Shown: positions 20,048-29,257 of the stretch, in pieces
Position numbering within the stretch: the first letter of the stretch is position 1
Layout: each line of letters begins with the position of its first letter
Assembly: GCF_024347515.1 (NCBI RefSeq)
Contig: NZ_AP025492.1
Span: 2,480,001 to 2,544,000 of the forward strand
Source: Vibrio gigantis
GTDB taxonomy: Bacteria > Pseudomonadota > Gammaproteobacteria > Enterobacterales > Vibrionaceae
Length of the DNA stretch: 64,000 nucleotides
Reading direction: 5' to 3'
Position numbers and translations under genes: made by a program
Notes under the pieces: model-generated
Databases searched by the model: none
Seen by the model: only the letters and a program-made list of their open reading frames with translations
What the model was told of the DNA's origin: nothing

Positions 20048-20089
20048 TTATTACTTACGCTGCGCTATTTTATAGCGAGTTACCTATTG

Positions 20090-20117
20090 AAAGCTCATGC
20101 CTCGGCGTGAGCTTTTT
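20090..20117 (+). terminator. Intrinsic terminator of sodB
   Basis: Stem AAAGCTCA / TGAGCTTT with an inner GCC/GGC pair, followed by a T-run. Confidence 0.88.
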
Positions 20118-20293
20118 TGCATCTGCCACATTTTAGTCAATGCGAATATTACGGGACGAATTAGCCCATCTAGCCAACTGTAACCTATTCTTACTTTTCT
20201 AAACCATCCTGCAGAAATTATCTATTCGCCTGTAACTAAACACTAAAGTTTGCCGACCTCATGCCGTTAAAGGTGTATCAAATGAGAGGCGTC

Positions 20294-20797
20294 ATGCAGA
20301 TACATACTTTAGACAAAGCAGGAATCATCAACGAACTGAAGTTCGGCATCGGGATCAGCCAAGCGGTTGAACAAGGTCGCCGTGCAGATTTCGCGTTGCT
20401 GTTATCTATGTTTTCTAATGATGTTCGCGATTGTACGCCCATCGACACGATAAAAGTCACAGAGACAAATGAAGATCGCCTACGCAGGCAATTCGGCGTA
20501 GCAAAACCGCAGCAACTACGCTCAGACCAATCGTCGTATGAGATTTCAGCTCAGCAATCTAATCATTTTCATCAGGCTAGCCTTGCCAGTGCCAAACTTA
20601 GTCATTACTTGAAACCTGAAGCGCTTGCCTTCATGCCAGAAGATACGGCTGACTTACCCGAAGAGGTTTACCAAAACCTTTCCGGTCACGATCGTCGTAA
20701 GCTAGCCAACAAAAACCATCCAGACCTTCCGTCAGCGACGCTTTACAATGAGTTATCTACTGCTCAGCGTCAGTATCAAATTCTGGCTCAGGTATAA
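20294..20797 (+). CDS. VC2046/SO_3500-type conserved protein of unknown function
   Basis: A 167-residue soluble protein when started at ATG 20294 (MQIHTLDKAG...), which has a GAGAGG ribosome-binding site six bases upstream. The frame is open further, with ATGs at 20282 and 20261. I recognise it as the VC2046-like gene that lies beside sodB in V. cholerae; no function is known to me. The sequence has no signal or membrane segment. It is rich in Gln, Ser and charged residues in the middle and has a conserved-looking opening NELKFGIGISQAVEQGRRADFALLL. It might be cotranscribed from its own promoter, since the sodB terminator intervenes. Confidence 0.85.
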   Translation: MQIHTLDKAGIINELKFGIGISQAVEQGRRADFALLLSMFSNDVRDCTPIDTIKVTETNEDRLRRQFGVAKPQQLRSDQSSYEISAQQSNHFHQASLASAKLSHYLKPEALAFMPEDTADLPEEVYQNLSGHDRRKLANKNHPDLPSATLYNELSTAQRQYQILAQV

Positions 20798-21072
20798 CTT
20801 CAGCCTCTCTTTTTAGCTGTATTACTGTCCCTCTATCCACTTTGTTCAATTCATGCCTTTAAATGATTCACATTAGTGATATGAACCACCAGCCTTGGGC
20901 ATGCTCAAAACTCCCATTGTCGATTACCGCTTGAAGTTACTACAAAATGTGACCTGCCACTAAGTTCATAAAAACTTATTAATTGGCGCACCTTAGTTTG
21001 AACCAATTCACACCCATTGTATGAAATTTAACCCATTCTTATCCGACACGGATGATTTGTTTAGGTACTGGG

Positions 21073-21756
21073 ATGGAAATAAAAAGCTCAATCATATTGG
21101 TGACATCTGCCGGCTCGCGACTAGGAGGGACAATTGCGAACCACTTTGTTAACCTTGGAGCCACAGTCATCCTTTGCGATAAAGACACGGAAGCGCTTCA
21201 AGCGACGTATCTACAATGTGCCCGCTTTTCTGACTCGGTTTACCACTACACACTCACTGGCAATGACAGCCAAGCGATTCTCAGCGTATACGATTTTATT
21301 CAAACCACCTTCAACACCACACCGGATGTGCTAGTCAATAACTGGATAAGCTCCCCGATGCCCAGCCTAATTGGCGATCAGCCTGTGAGTAGCTTTATTG
21401 ATGATCTCTCATCGATGGCATCGACCCTTTTCGCATTTGGACAAATCAGCGCAGAGAGATTGAGAGAGGAAGATAAGGAAGGCGTGATTGTAAATGTGAT
21501 ATCCCACGATGACTTTCATGATGTATCCGGCTTAGAGAGCGCGAACTCAATGATCACCGGCTTTACCCATAGTTGGGCGAAAGAACTCACTCCATTTGGT
21601 ATTCGAGTCGGTGGCGTAGTACCCGCAGTACATAATTCCGATGGCAAGCTCAACCGATGTCACTGGGCGCAACTGCAAGATGAACTGACCAGAACAACGG
21701 AATACATTGTCTCTAATGATTACTTTAGTGGACGGGTTGTAGCTGCTGAGGTTTAG
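21073..21756 (+). CDS. SDR-fold protein lacking the catalytic Tyr/Lys (probable pseudoenzyme)
   Basis: A 227-residue protein with the Rossmann fold of short-chain dehydrogenases. The cofactor loop reads TSAGSRLG where TGxxxGIG is usual, and NNAG has become NNWI. At the active site the usual YxxxK is replaced: SGLESANSMITGFTHSWAKEL aligns with YSASKAAVIGFTRSLAKEL, giving Leu for Tyr and Asn for Lys. The downstream AKELTPFGIRV region is well kept. It may be a non-catalytic or regulatory SDR. I prefer ATG 21073 (MEIKSS...), as a hydrophobic beta strand follows directly; an ATG at 21052 adds seven residues. Confidence 0.8.
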   Translation: MEIKSSIILVTSAGSRLGGTIANHFVNLGATVILCDKDTEALQATYLQCARFSDSVYHYTLTGNDSQAILSVYDFIQTTFNTTPDVLVNNWISSPMPSLIGDQPVSSFIDDLSSMASTLFAFGQISAERLREEDKEGVIVNVISHDDFHDVSGLESANSMITGFTHSWAKELTPFGIRVGGVVPAVHNSDGKLNRCHWAQLQDELTRTTEYIVSNDYFSGRVVAAEV

Positions 21757-21852
21757 CCCTCCTCTACTCCAAGTAAATACACGCAATTCATTTAGAATTA
21801 AGTCGTATAAGTTGAGCCTTTCAAAGTCTGTAGAATAGCCAGCAAACATAAA

Positions 21853-21882
21853 AAAAGCCCCAATCTCTCGACTGGGGCTTTT
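21853..21882. terminator. Bidirectional terminator between the SDR-like gene and adhE
   Basis: A 10-bp stem (aaaagcccca / tggggctttt) with A-run and T-run sides. A second inverted repeat (agataagt / acttatct, 21896-21926) lies closer to the adhE end. Confidence 0.9.
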
Positions 21883-21945
21883 ATCTTTTCCCGATAGATA
21901 AGTATCGTGCTAGCGAAAACTTATCTCAAAACTAATGCTTACTTA

Positions 21946-24660
21946 TTATGCGTTAGCTTTTTCTTTTTTAGCTTTTGGCGCTGCTTCTGCTTTCACTTCA
22001 GCCGGCTTTTGGTCTGCTTTCTTTAGGATAACTGTGGTACCTTCGAAAGTTTCGCCTTCAACGTATGGTTGGCCGAAGTAAGAAGTTGTTAGAACTTCTT
22101 TTAGCTCAGTGATTAGAGGGTAACGTGGGTTAGCACCTGTACACTGGTCATCGAATGCTTCAACAGCTAGCTCGTCTAGTTTAGCGATGAAGTCAGACTC
22201 GTTAACACCCGCAGCTTGGATAGATAGTGGGATGTCTAGGTCTTTCTTAAGCTCTTCTAACCAAGTCAGTAGACGTTCAATCTTCTGAGCAGTACGGTCA
22301 CCAGCTTGGCTTAGGCCTAGGTGGTCAGCAACTTCAGCGTAACGACGGCGTGCTTGTGGACGGTCGTACTGAGAGAATGCAGTCTGCTTAGTTGGGTTAT
22401 CGTTCGCGTTGTAACGTACAACGTTTGAGATAAGTAGCGCGTTAGCAAGACCGTGTGGTAGGTGGAACTCAGCACCAATTTTGTGAGCCATTGAGTGACA
22501 CACACCTAGGAATGCGTTCGCAAATGCTACACCAGCGATAGTTGCTGCGTTGTGCACTTTCTCACGAGCGATTGGGTCAGCCGCACCATTTTTGTAGCTT
22601 GATGGTAGGTATTCTTTAAGCATCTTAAGAGCTTGAAGAGCTTGACCGTCTGAGTATTCGTTCGCTAGAACAGATACGTAAGCTTCAAGAGCGTGAGTTA
22701 CTGCATCGTAACCACCGAACGCTGTTAGAGACTTAGGCATGTTCATTACTAGGTTCGCATCAACGATAGCCATGTTTGGCGTGATTTCGTAGTCAGCTAG
22801 TGGGTACTTAGCACCAGTCTTGTCGTCTGTAACAACAGCGAATGGAGTAACCTCTGAACCAGTACCTGAAGTTGTAGTGATACATACAAGCTCAGCTTTT
22901 TGACCCATTTTAGGGAACTTGTAGATACGTTTACGGATATCCATAAAGCGCATTGCTAGTTCTTCGAAGTGAGTTTCTGGGTGCTCGTACATAACCCACA
23001 TGATCTTAGCAGCATCCATTGGAGAACCGCCACCTAGAGCAAGGATTACGTCAGGTTGGAAGCTCTTCATTGCTTCAGCGCCTTTCTCAACAACAGATAG
23101 CGTTGGATCCGCTTCTACGTCGAAGAAAGTTTGAACTTCGATGCCTTGTGCTTTAAGCAGGCTAACTACGTCATCAGCGTAACCGTTGTTGAATAGGAAA
23201 CGGTCAGTTACTAGGAATGCGCGTTTCTTACCTTCTAGGTCGCTCATTGCGATTGGAAGGCTACCACGACGGAAGTAGATAGACTTAGGTAGTTTGTGCC
23301 ACAACATGTTTTCAGCTCGCTTCGCTACAGTTTTCTTGTTGATAAGGTGCTTAGGACCTACGTTCTCAGAGATAGAGTTACCACCCCATGAACCACAACC
23401 TAGAGTTAGAGAAGGTGCAACGTTGAAGTTGTACAGGTCACCGATACCACCGTGAGTAGTCGGGATGTTGATTAGGATACGAGCAGTCTTCATCTTGTCA
23501 CCGAAGTAACGGATGCGGTCTGCGTTAGTATCTTGGTTCGTGTAAAGACCAGATGTGTGACCGATACCACCGATTTCAACCATAGTTACCGCTTGAGCAA
23601 CAGCGTCTTCGAAATCGTCTGCGCGGAATAGACCTAGAGTTGGAGATAGTTTCTCGTGAGCGAATTCGTCATCGTAAGAAACTTTACCAAGACCTTCACC
23701 TACAAGTACTTTTGTATCAGCAGGAACTTTAACACCCGCCATTTCAGCGATTGCTGGAGCAGGTTGACCTACGATTTTAGCGTTTAAGTTGCCATCGATA
23801 AGCAGCACTTTACGTACTTTATCAGCGTCAGCTTTAGATAGAACGTGAGCTTTGTGAGAAGCGAAACGCTCTTTAACTTCTTCATATACATCGCTAACAA
23901 CGATTGCAGCTTGCTCAGAAGCACATACAACGCCGTTATCGAATGTTTTAGACATTAGGATAGATGCTACAGCACGTTTGATGTCTGCTGTTTCATCGAT
24001 AACTACAGGAACGTTACCAGCACCAACACCGATAGCAGGCTTACCAGAAGAGTATGCTGCTTTAACCATGCCTGGACCACCAGTAGCAAGGATAAGTGCG
24101 ATACCGTCGTGCTTCATAAGCGCGTTAGAAAGCTCTACAGATGGTTGGTCGATCCAACCGATGATGTCTTTTGGAGCACCCGCTGCTACCGCTGCGTCTA
24201 AAACCAGCTTCGCTGCGTCGTTAGTAGAGTTCTTTGCACGTGGGTGTGGCGAGAAGATGATGCCGTTACGTGTTTTAAGAGAGATTAGAGATTTGAAGAT
24301 TGCTGTAGAAGTTGGGTTCGTTGTTGGAACGATACCACAGATGATACCTACAGGCTCAGCGATAGTCATTGTGCCTAGGTTGTCATCTTCTTCTAAGATG
24401 CCACATGTTTTTTCGTCTTTGTATTTGTTGTAGATAAATTCAGAAGCAAAGTGGTTCTTGATAACTTTATCTTCAACAATACCCATTCCAGATTCAGCAA
24501 CTGCTTGTTGTGCTAGTGGGATACGAGCGTGGTTCGCTGCAAGAGAAGCTGCGCGGAAGATAGCATCAACTTTCTCTTGAGAGAATGTTGCAAACTCTTC
24601 TTGTGCTGCTTTAACGCGAGCTACTAGAGCATCAAGTTCCGCTAAGTTAGTTACAGGCAT
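21946..24660 (-). CDS. adhE: Bifunctional acetaldehyde-CoA/alcohol dehydrogenase
   Basis: A 904-residue fusion enzyme that converts acetyl-CoA to ethanol in mixed-acid fermentation and forms long spirosomes. Residues 1-440 are the CoA-acylating aldehyde dehydrogenase, with catalytic Cys246 in NGVVCASEQ, at the same position as in E. coli. Residues ~450-870 are the iron-dependent alcohol dehydrogenase, with GGGSPMDAAK (NAD binding) and the metal-ligand histidines in GVCHSMAHKIGAEFHLPHG. The C-terminus ends in a Lys/Ala-rich tail. Codon bias is strong. It is divergent from ychE across 640 bases, an arrangement kept in E. coli. Confidence 0.97.
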   Translation of the reverse strand: MPVTNLAELDALVARVKAAQEEFATFSQEKVDAIFRAASLAANHARIPLAQQAVAESGMGIVEDKVIKNHFASEFIYNKYKDEKTCGILEEDDNLGTMTIAEPVGIICGIVPTTNPTSTAIFKSLISLKTRNGIIFSPHPRAKNSTNDAAKLVLDAAVAAGAPKDIIGWIDQPSVELSNALMKHDGIALILATGGPGMVKAAYSSGKPAIGVGAGNVPVVIDETADIKRAVASILMSKTFDNGVVCASEQAAIVVSDVYEEVKERFASHKAHVLSKADADKVRKVLLIDGNLNAKIVGQPAPAIAEMAGVKVPADTKVLVGEGLGKVSYDDEFAHEKLSPTLGLFRADDFEDAVAQAVTMVEIGGIGHTSGLYTNQDTNADRIRYFGDKMKTARILINIPTTHGGIGDLYNFNVAPSLTLGCGSWGGNSISENVGPKHLINKKTVAKRAENMLWHKLPKSIYFRRGSLPIAMSDLEGKKRAFLVTDRFLFNNGYADDVVSLLKAQGIEVQTFFDVEADPTLSVVEKGAEAMKSFQPDVILALGGGSPMDAAKIMWVMYEHPETHFEELAMRFMDIRKRIYKFPKMGQKAELVCITTTSGTGSEVTPFAVVTDDKTGAKYPLADYEITPNMAIVDANLVMNMPKSLTAFGGYDAVTHALEAYVSVLANEYSDGQALQALKMLKEYLPSSYKNGAADPIAREKVHNAATIAGVAFANAFLGVCHSMAHKIGAEFHLPHGLANALLISNVVRYNANDNPTKQTAFSQYDRPQARRRYAEVADHLGLSQAGDRTAQKIERLLTWLEELKKDLDIPLSIQAAGVNESDFIAKLDELAVEAFDDQCTGANPRYPLITELKEVLTTSYFGQPYVEGETFEGTTVILKKADQKPAEVKAEAAPKAKKEKANA

Positions 24661-25300
24661 GGTGGATCTCCTAAAATAATAAATATTAAAAACTTTTTAT
24701 TAAATTCGCTGCTTGCCTTAAACCCTTTAAAACAGCGTTCTTAGTAAATTGCTTTCAGGGCTGAGTATATTATTTCAGTGTGTGAAAAAAATTGACCCAG
24801 ATCAGTTACCCAAAAAGAATTACCCAATTAGTGGTAAGGCAATCGCAAAAATAACCATAAGCTAATGATTTATATGGATTTAAATCACACTTTACTATCG
24901 AGCAAAAAACAAGCAATTAGATAATTATTTTCTACTTCGTGTCATAAACTGTAAAAAAGTTTCATTTTTAATCAGTTCACTTACATGTATACGGCTAAAA
25001 CTGTGCTACTGAGAGTATATCCATACCGTTGCAACGAGCTAGAAACTGTCATAATTTTTATTAAAAGCGTGCGTGAGGTAACATTACGTTCAAATTAAGT
25101 TACAACACGAAACACGAGAAAACACCTTGTAACAATGGTATTACAGACATGACACTCAATTAGTTTTTCTAAAAAACAGCCCCCTGTTCAGGTTAGTTTT
25201 TTTCATTCGCTCTCATTGAATTTGTCCCTTACATTACGCACTCTGACAGAGGTCAGATCAAACCCACTATCCTACTTTACGTTACTTGGAGATCGCTCCC
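24661..25300. other. adhE-ychE divergent intergenic region
   Basis: A 640-base AT-rich region without a plausible gene. Closest to adhE, TTGACccagATCAG (24792-24805) matches eight of ten conserved bases of an FNR site, which would fit anaerobic control of adhE. TGTGAAAAAAA just upstream (24780-24790) resembles half of a Rex-type operator. The remainder shows A/T tracts but no strong hairpin. Regulatory assignments are tentative. Confidence 0.5.
24792..24805 (-). promoter_or_regulatory. FNR-like site upstream of adhE
   Basis: TTGAC-N4-ATCAG compared with the FNR consensus TTGAT-N4-ATCAA (8/10). It lies about 132 bases upstream of the adhE ATG. Known anaerobic induction of adhE makes it plausible, but a chance match is possible. 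Confidence 0.35.
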
Positions 25301-25939
25301 ATGCAAGGTTTAGAACTCGCAATCTTTATGCAATTCTTCCTTGGGCTTGTTGCAGCCGTAAACCCAATCGGCATCATGCCTGTTTTTGTTTCTCTAACTG
25401 CTCATATGCCACCAGAAGAGCGAAACAGGACGGCCTTACAAGCCAACATTGCTGTTGCCGTTATCTTGATTGTGTCGCTTGTTGCAGGGCAAATGCTTCT
25501 TGATATGTTTAGCATCTCGTTGGATTCATTCCGCGTTGCAGGTGGTTTACTGTTATTGAGCATCGCATTTTCGATGATGAGCGGTAAACTCGGTGAAGAT
25601 AAGCAGAACAAGCAGGAAAAATCTGAGTACATCAGTAAAGAGCAAATCGGCGTTGTTCCACTGGCTATGCCTCTAATGGCTGGTCCGGGTGCAATCAGCT
25701 CGACGATTGTTTACGGGTCTCGCTACCCTGCAGCTATTGATACGGTAGGCATCGGCATTAGCATCATCGCATTTGCAACATGCTCTTGGCTTCTTTTCCG
25801 TTCAGCGCCAGTTATCGTTCGCTTCCTAGGTCAAACAGGTATCAACGTTATTACACGTATTATGGGTTTGATTCTTGGCGCATTAGGCATCGAGTTCATC
25901 GCCAATGGCCTGCGTAATCTGTTCCCAGGTTTGGCATAA
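25301..25939 (+). CDS. ychE: MarC-family inner-membrane protein YchE
   Basis: A 212-residue protein with six hydrophobic segments of the MarC/NAAT family; function is unproven despite an early link to antibiotic resistance. Family features include AAVNPIGIMPVFVSLT near the N-terminus and PLAMPLMAGPGAIS in the middle. ATG 25301 (MQGLELAIF...) is preceded by TTGGAGATCGCTCCC, where GGAG is the ribosome-binding site; the apparent longer frame from 25286 starts inside that site. Neighbouring adhE in a divergent pair supports the ychE name. Confidence 0.9.
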   Translation: MQGLELAIFMQFFLGLVAAVNPIGIMPVFVSLTAHMPPEERNRTALQANIAVAVILIVSLVAGQMLLDMFSISLDSFRVAGGLLLLSIAFSMMSGKLGEDKQNKQEKSEYISKEQIGVVPLAMPLMAGPGAISSTIVYGSRYPAAIDTVGIGISIIAFATCSWLLFRSAPVIVRFLGQTGINVITRIMGLILGALGIEFIANGLRNLFPGLA

Positions 25940-25993
25940 CGTTTATCGGCATTTCAGTAGCTCTATAAAGGGCAAAAATATTCAAATATAGAT

Positions 25994-26028
25994 GAGGCGA
26001 GTAAAGCGATTGGGCTTTCACTCGCCTC
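25994..26028 (+). terminator. Hairpin after ychE
   Basis: A 9-bp stem (gaggcgagt / actcgcctc) enclosing an AAGC/GCTT inner pair. Only a weak T-rich tail follows (GTTATTAT). Confidence 0.6.
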
Positions 26029-26088
26029 GTTATTATGAAGCTTGTATAATGACTGTTAATACATTTAACAGAAGATGAATCTCACCTT

Positions 26089-26934
26089 ATGTCACGCAAG
26101 CCACTCAAGCATCATTTGTACGTCATTATCTTTGGTACTCACACGCCAGCTGGACGCGCATTTGATATCTCTCTGATCGTTGCAATCTTGGCTTCGCTGT
26201 TGGTACTGATTCTAGAGTCCATCCCTAATGTTATGACTGAATGGTCACAACAGCTTCGTTACATCGAGTACAGTTTCACTGCCCTATTTACTATCGAGTA
26301 TCTTTTAAGGCTCTATTGTTCTCCTAAGCCGAAATCTTATGCCACCAGCTTTTATGGTGTCGTTGACCTATTGGCGATTCTTCCGACCTACCTAGCGATC
26401 ATCTTCCCAGGCGCTTCGTTTATGGGTGTAGTAAGACTGCTGCGTGTAATGCGTATTTTCCGAATCCTAAAGCTGGTGCGCTATCTGCAAGATTCCAATA
26501 TCCTATTACGCTCACTATTAATGGCACGACGAAAGATACTGATTTTCTTTAGCACCGTCGGCATCTTGGTCGTTATCTTTGGCGCTCTGATCTTTGTTAT
26601 TGAAGGTCCCCACAATGGCTTCACAAGTATTCCTCACAGCATCTATTGGGCTATCGTGACCATCACAACCGTGGGTTACGGTGATATGGTGCCGCAAACC
26701 GCATTAGGTAAAGCTATCGCATCTCTAACTATGCTCTTGGGTTACTCAATCTTAGCCGTACCGACTGGGATTATTACCGCAGAACTCAGCAATGAAATGA
26801 ACTCGCACAAAGAGTTGGTCAAGTGCCCAAACTGCAACCGTTCAGGCCACGATTCTGACGCCATCTATTGTAAACACTGTGCCAGTGAATTAGCCGATCC
26901 CGACAAACGTGTCGTGACTGAAGAGAAAGAATAG
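26089..26934 (+). CDS. Voltage-gated-type potassium channel with C-terminal zinc ribbon
   Basis: A 281-residue six-helix ion channel. S1-S3 occupy residues ~24-105, S4 is the regularly charged RLLRVMRIFRILKLVRYL (116-133), and the pore loop carries the K+ selectivity filter TVGYGD (194-199) before S6. The cytoplasmic tail after residue 240 contains CPNC...CKHC (Cys246, 249, 261, 264), a predicted zinc ribbon in place of a classical RCK domain. Such tails may act in tetramer assembly or redox/metal gating; that is inference. It is flanked by its own terminator. Confidence 0.92.
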   Translation: MSRKPLKHHLYVIIFGTHTPAGRAFDISLIVAILASLLVLILESIPNVMTEWSQQLRYIEYSFTALFTIEYLLRLYCSPKPKSYATSFYGVVDLLAILPTYLAIIFPGASFMGVVRLLRVMRIFRILKLVRYLQDSNILLRSLLMARRKILIFFSTVGILVVIFGALIFVIEGPHNGFTSIPHSIYWAIVTITTVGYGDMVPQTALGKAIASLTMLLGYSILAVPTGIITAELSNEMNSHKELVKCPNCNRSGHDSDAIYCKHCASELADPDKRVVTEEKE

Positions 26935-26945
26935 ATACCCATAAA

Positions 26946-26977
26946 AAAGAGCTCCTAGGAGCTCTTTCTGTTTTTTT
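26946..26977. terminator. Intrinsic terminator between the K+ channel and the prepilin gene
   Basis: A 22-bp perfect palindrome (AAAGAGCTCC / GGAGCTCTTT around TA), followed on the plus strand by CTGTTTTTTT. Confidence 0.88.
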
Positions 26978-26996
26978 AACTATCTAACTACAGCAA

Positions 26997-27518
26997 TTAA
27001 CAACCGTCCGTAAACACTTCGACTTTATAGTCATCGTTCGCTTCCATCGCAGCCGTATACTTCACGTAACACTGCGTTTTCTCGATCGCGGTATTGAAAT
27101 CATTAGGAAGAACATCCGACAAATATTCCGATCGGGTAATCAGCCATAGGTCTGGGTCGCTCACCGGCCCATTATTATGCGCAGCCCATGTCCACTCTGT
27201 AGTCAGATCATGAAACCCTGAATCAATCGCTAAAAAGTTTTCCATTCCTCCCTTTTCAACAGCGGGGTAACCAAACTTCACACGTCCATACTCAGGAATC
27301 AAATATGATTCTTGGTCTTCCATACCTTCAACTGCGGCTTTTTCAAATGCAAGATCGGAAGCTGTATGAACGGATGCTCCTAACCCTTCAATCACCGAAG
27401 CTCTGGCATCATGTTGTATATTTAAAAACCTAGGTGCCGCAACAACCGCTAAAACACCAATAATGACGATAACAACAATCAACTCGATAAGAGTAAAACC
27501 TTTAAGGTTTGCTTTCAT
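26997..27518 (-). CDS. Orphan type IV prepilin-like protein
   Basis: A 173-residue class III-signal protein: MKANLKG followed by FTLIELIVVIVIIGVLAVVA, the prepilin peptidase site with Glu at position 5 of the mature form. The remaining ~145 residues resemble MSHA-type pilins, with two cysteines near the C-terminus (QCYVKY and DGC) likely forming the D-loop disulfide. ATG has a GGAG site seven bases upstream. No pilus assembly genes are nearby, so it must rely on machinery elsewhere (for example MSHA or type II secretion). It could be a minor pilin or a specialised pseudopilin. Confidence 0.88.
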   Translation of the reverse strand: MKANLKGFTLIELIVVIVIIGVLAVVAAPRFLNIQHDARASVIEGLGASVHTASDLAFEKAAVEGMEDQESYLIPEYGRVKFGYPAVEKGGMENFLAIDSGFHDLTTEWTWAAHNNGPVSDPDLWLITRSEYLSDVLPNDFNTAIEKTQCYVKYTAAMEANDDYKVEVFTDGC

Positions 27519-27583
27519 TTTCTAGCTCCAACTTTAAGACGCACGAAATGTAAGGTTTTAAAGTCAGGCTTCTGTCATCAGAA

Positions 27584-27610
27584 ACAAAAAAAGCGCCCTA
27601 AGGCGCTTCT
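27584..27610. terminator. Hairpin downstream of asd
   Basis: AAAAAAAGCGCC, three loop bases and GGCGCTTCTT form a stem of about nine pairs centred near 27598. On the minus strand the A-rich side becomes a T-run after the stem, consistent with an end for asd. Confidence 0.75.
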
Positions 27611-27638
27611 TCGTTAATTATTCTCAAAAATGAGGCAG

Positions 27639-28757
27639 TTACGCTTTCTCAGCAAGAATAATACGCAGAGTACGACGTAATGGCTCGGCTGCACCCCAAA
27701 GCAGTTGGTCACCAACCGTGAATGCGTTTAGGAAGTCATTACCCATTGACATCTTACGTAGACGACCGACTGGTACAGACATCGTGCCTGTTACTTTAGC
27801 TGGCGTCAGTTCTTGCGCAGTGATGTCACGATCGTTAGGAATCACTTTAACCCAATCATTGTGCGTCGCGATGATCTCTTCGATTTCGTCCATTGGAACG
27901 TCTTGCTTAAGCTTGATCGTTAGTGCTTGAGCGTGACAACGCATTGCACCGATACGTACACAAGTACCATCGATAGGGATTGGCTGACCATCTAGGCCAA
28001 GAATCTTGTTCGCTTCAACACCGGCTTTCCACTCTTCTTTACTTTGACCGTTTTCACGCTTCACATCAATCCAAGGAATCAGTGAGCCTGCAAGCGGTGC
28101 ACCGAATTGGTCTGTTGGAAATGAAGATGAACGAATCGTATCAGCAACTTTCTTATCGATATCAAGAATTGAACTTGAAGGATTCGCTAGCTCAGAACTT
28201 ACGCTGTCGTTGATCACACCCATTTGTGAAATCAGCTCACGCATATTCTTAGCACCCGCACCAGAAGCCGCTTGGTAAGTCATGGCACTCATCCACTCAA
28301 CCATGCCTTTCTCGTATAGACCGCCTAGAGCCATAAGCATTAAGCTCACAGTACAGTTACCGCCAACGAAAGTGTTGGTGCCGCTGTGAATGCCTTGCTG
28401 GATTTGAGCCAAGTTAACAGGATCAAGAGTGATGATTGAATCAGCGTCCATACGCAGAGTTGAGGCTGCATCGATCCAGTAACCTTTCCAACCAGCTTGA
28501 CGCAGTGCTGGGTATACTTTTGATGTGTAATCGCCGCCTTGACAAGTAATAACCGCATCAAGCTGTTTTAGACTATCAATATCAAAAGCGTCTTGAAGTA
28601 GACCCGCATCTTTACCACCTAGAACAGGGGCAGGAATACCAATCTGAGATGTGCTGTAATAAACAGGCTCAATCAAGTCGAAGTCTTTCTCTTCAACCAT
28701 ACGTTGCATCAGTACAGAACCAACCATACCGCGCCAACCAACTAGACCTACTCTCAT
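27639..28757 (-). CDS. asd: Aspartate-semialdehyde dehydrogenase
   Basis: A 372-residue enzyme that reduces aspartyl phosphate to aspartate semialdehyde, the branch point to lysine/diaminopimelate, threonine and methionine. Residues 4-13 ([10 protein letters not shown]) bind NADP, and the nucleophile is Cys135 in [10 protein letters not shown]; the base is the His of MRCHAQ. The ATG follows TGGAGAGTGAGC. It is of the Gram-negative (E. coli-like) type. It is divergent from nhaC across 500 bases, in which I found no lysine riboswitch. Confidence 0.96.
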   Translation of the reverse strand: MRVGLVGWRGMVGSVLMQRMVEEKDFDLIEPVYYSTSQIGIPAPVLGGKDAGLLQDAFDIDSLKQLDAVITCQGGDYTSKVYPALRQAGWKGYWIDAASTLRMDADSIITLDPVNLAQIQQGIHSGTNTFVGGNCTVSLMLMALGGLYEKGMVEWMSAMTYQAASGAGAKNMRELISQMGVINDSVSSELANPSSSILDIDKKVADTIRSSSFPTDQFGAPLAGSLIPWIDVKRENGQSKEEWKAGVEANKILGLDGQPIPIDGTCVRIGAMRCHAQALTIKLKQDVPMDEIEEIIATHNDWVKVIPNDRDITAQELTPAKVTGTMSVPVGRLRKMSMGNDFLNAFTVGDQLLWGAAEPLRRTLRIILAEKA

Positions 28758-29257
28758 CGCTCACTCTCCATGTATAAATTAAAAATCGCTCTCCCCCATC
28801 TATAAGTTTTTCAGAAACAGAACTCAAGTGCTTTTTGTCAAAAAGTGTAACTTTTTCGTTTCTTTTAAGTGAACGTAATGAATCGAGTAGTTATCTCTGT
28901 ATCGACATTCCATCTCCACCTCATTGATTCCGCGCCCGTTATCGTCAAATTCAAACATTTACATCGCCAAAATCGATTCAAACGACGCTCATCACAAACA
29001 GTAAATCCCTCTTTCAAACCAAGGTTGAACAGAATTTTATTTTACAAAACGAAAACAACGTGCGACAGATTTCAACATGTAACAATCATGAATTTAACAA
29101 AATTTTAGATTATGAAACCACAATTGATTGAGTTAACAGTCAAATATCACAACTTTGGTGTATTTTTTCGATATAATAAACTAATTACTGTAGTGTCCGT
29201 TTTGCACCACACACTATAACGAAGCACTATAAATGCTCGAAATCACAAGAGGCTTTT
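28758..29257. other. asd-nhaC divergent intergenic region
   Basis: Five hundred AT-rich bases. A TATAAT hexamer at 29172-29177 could be the -10 of the nhaC promoter, though no convincing -35 stands at 16-18 bases. Next to asd there is an imperfect inverted pair in ttttgtcaaaaagtgtaactttttcg. I see no ORF with a good ribosome-binding site and no riboswitch that I recognise. Confidence 0.4.

Noticed and set aside
28758..28870. Lysine riboswitch upstream of asd
   Set aside because: Looked for because asd leaders can carry one; the leader is short and lacks the conserved elements.
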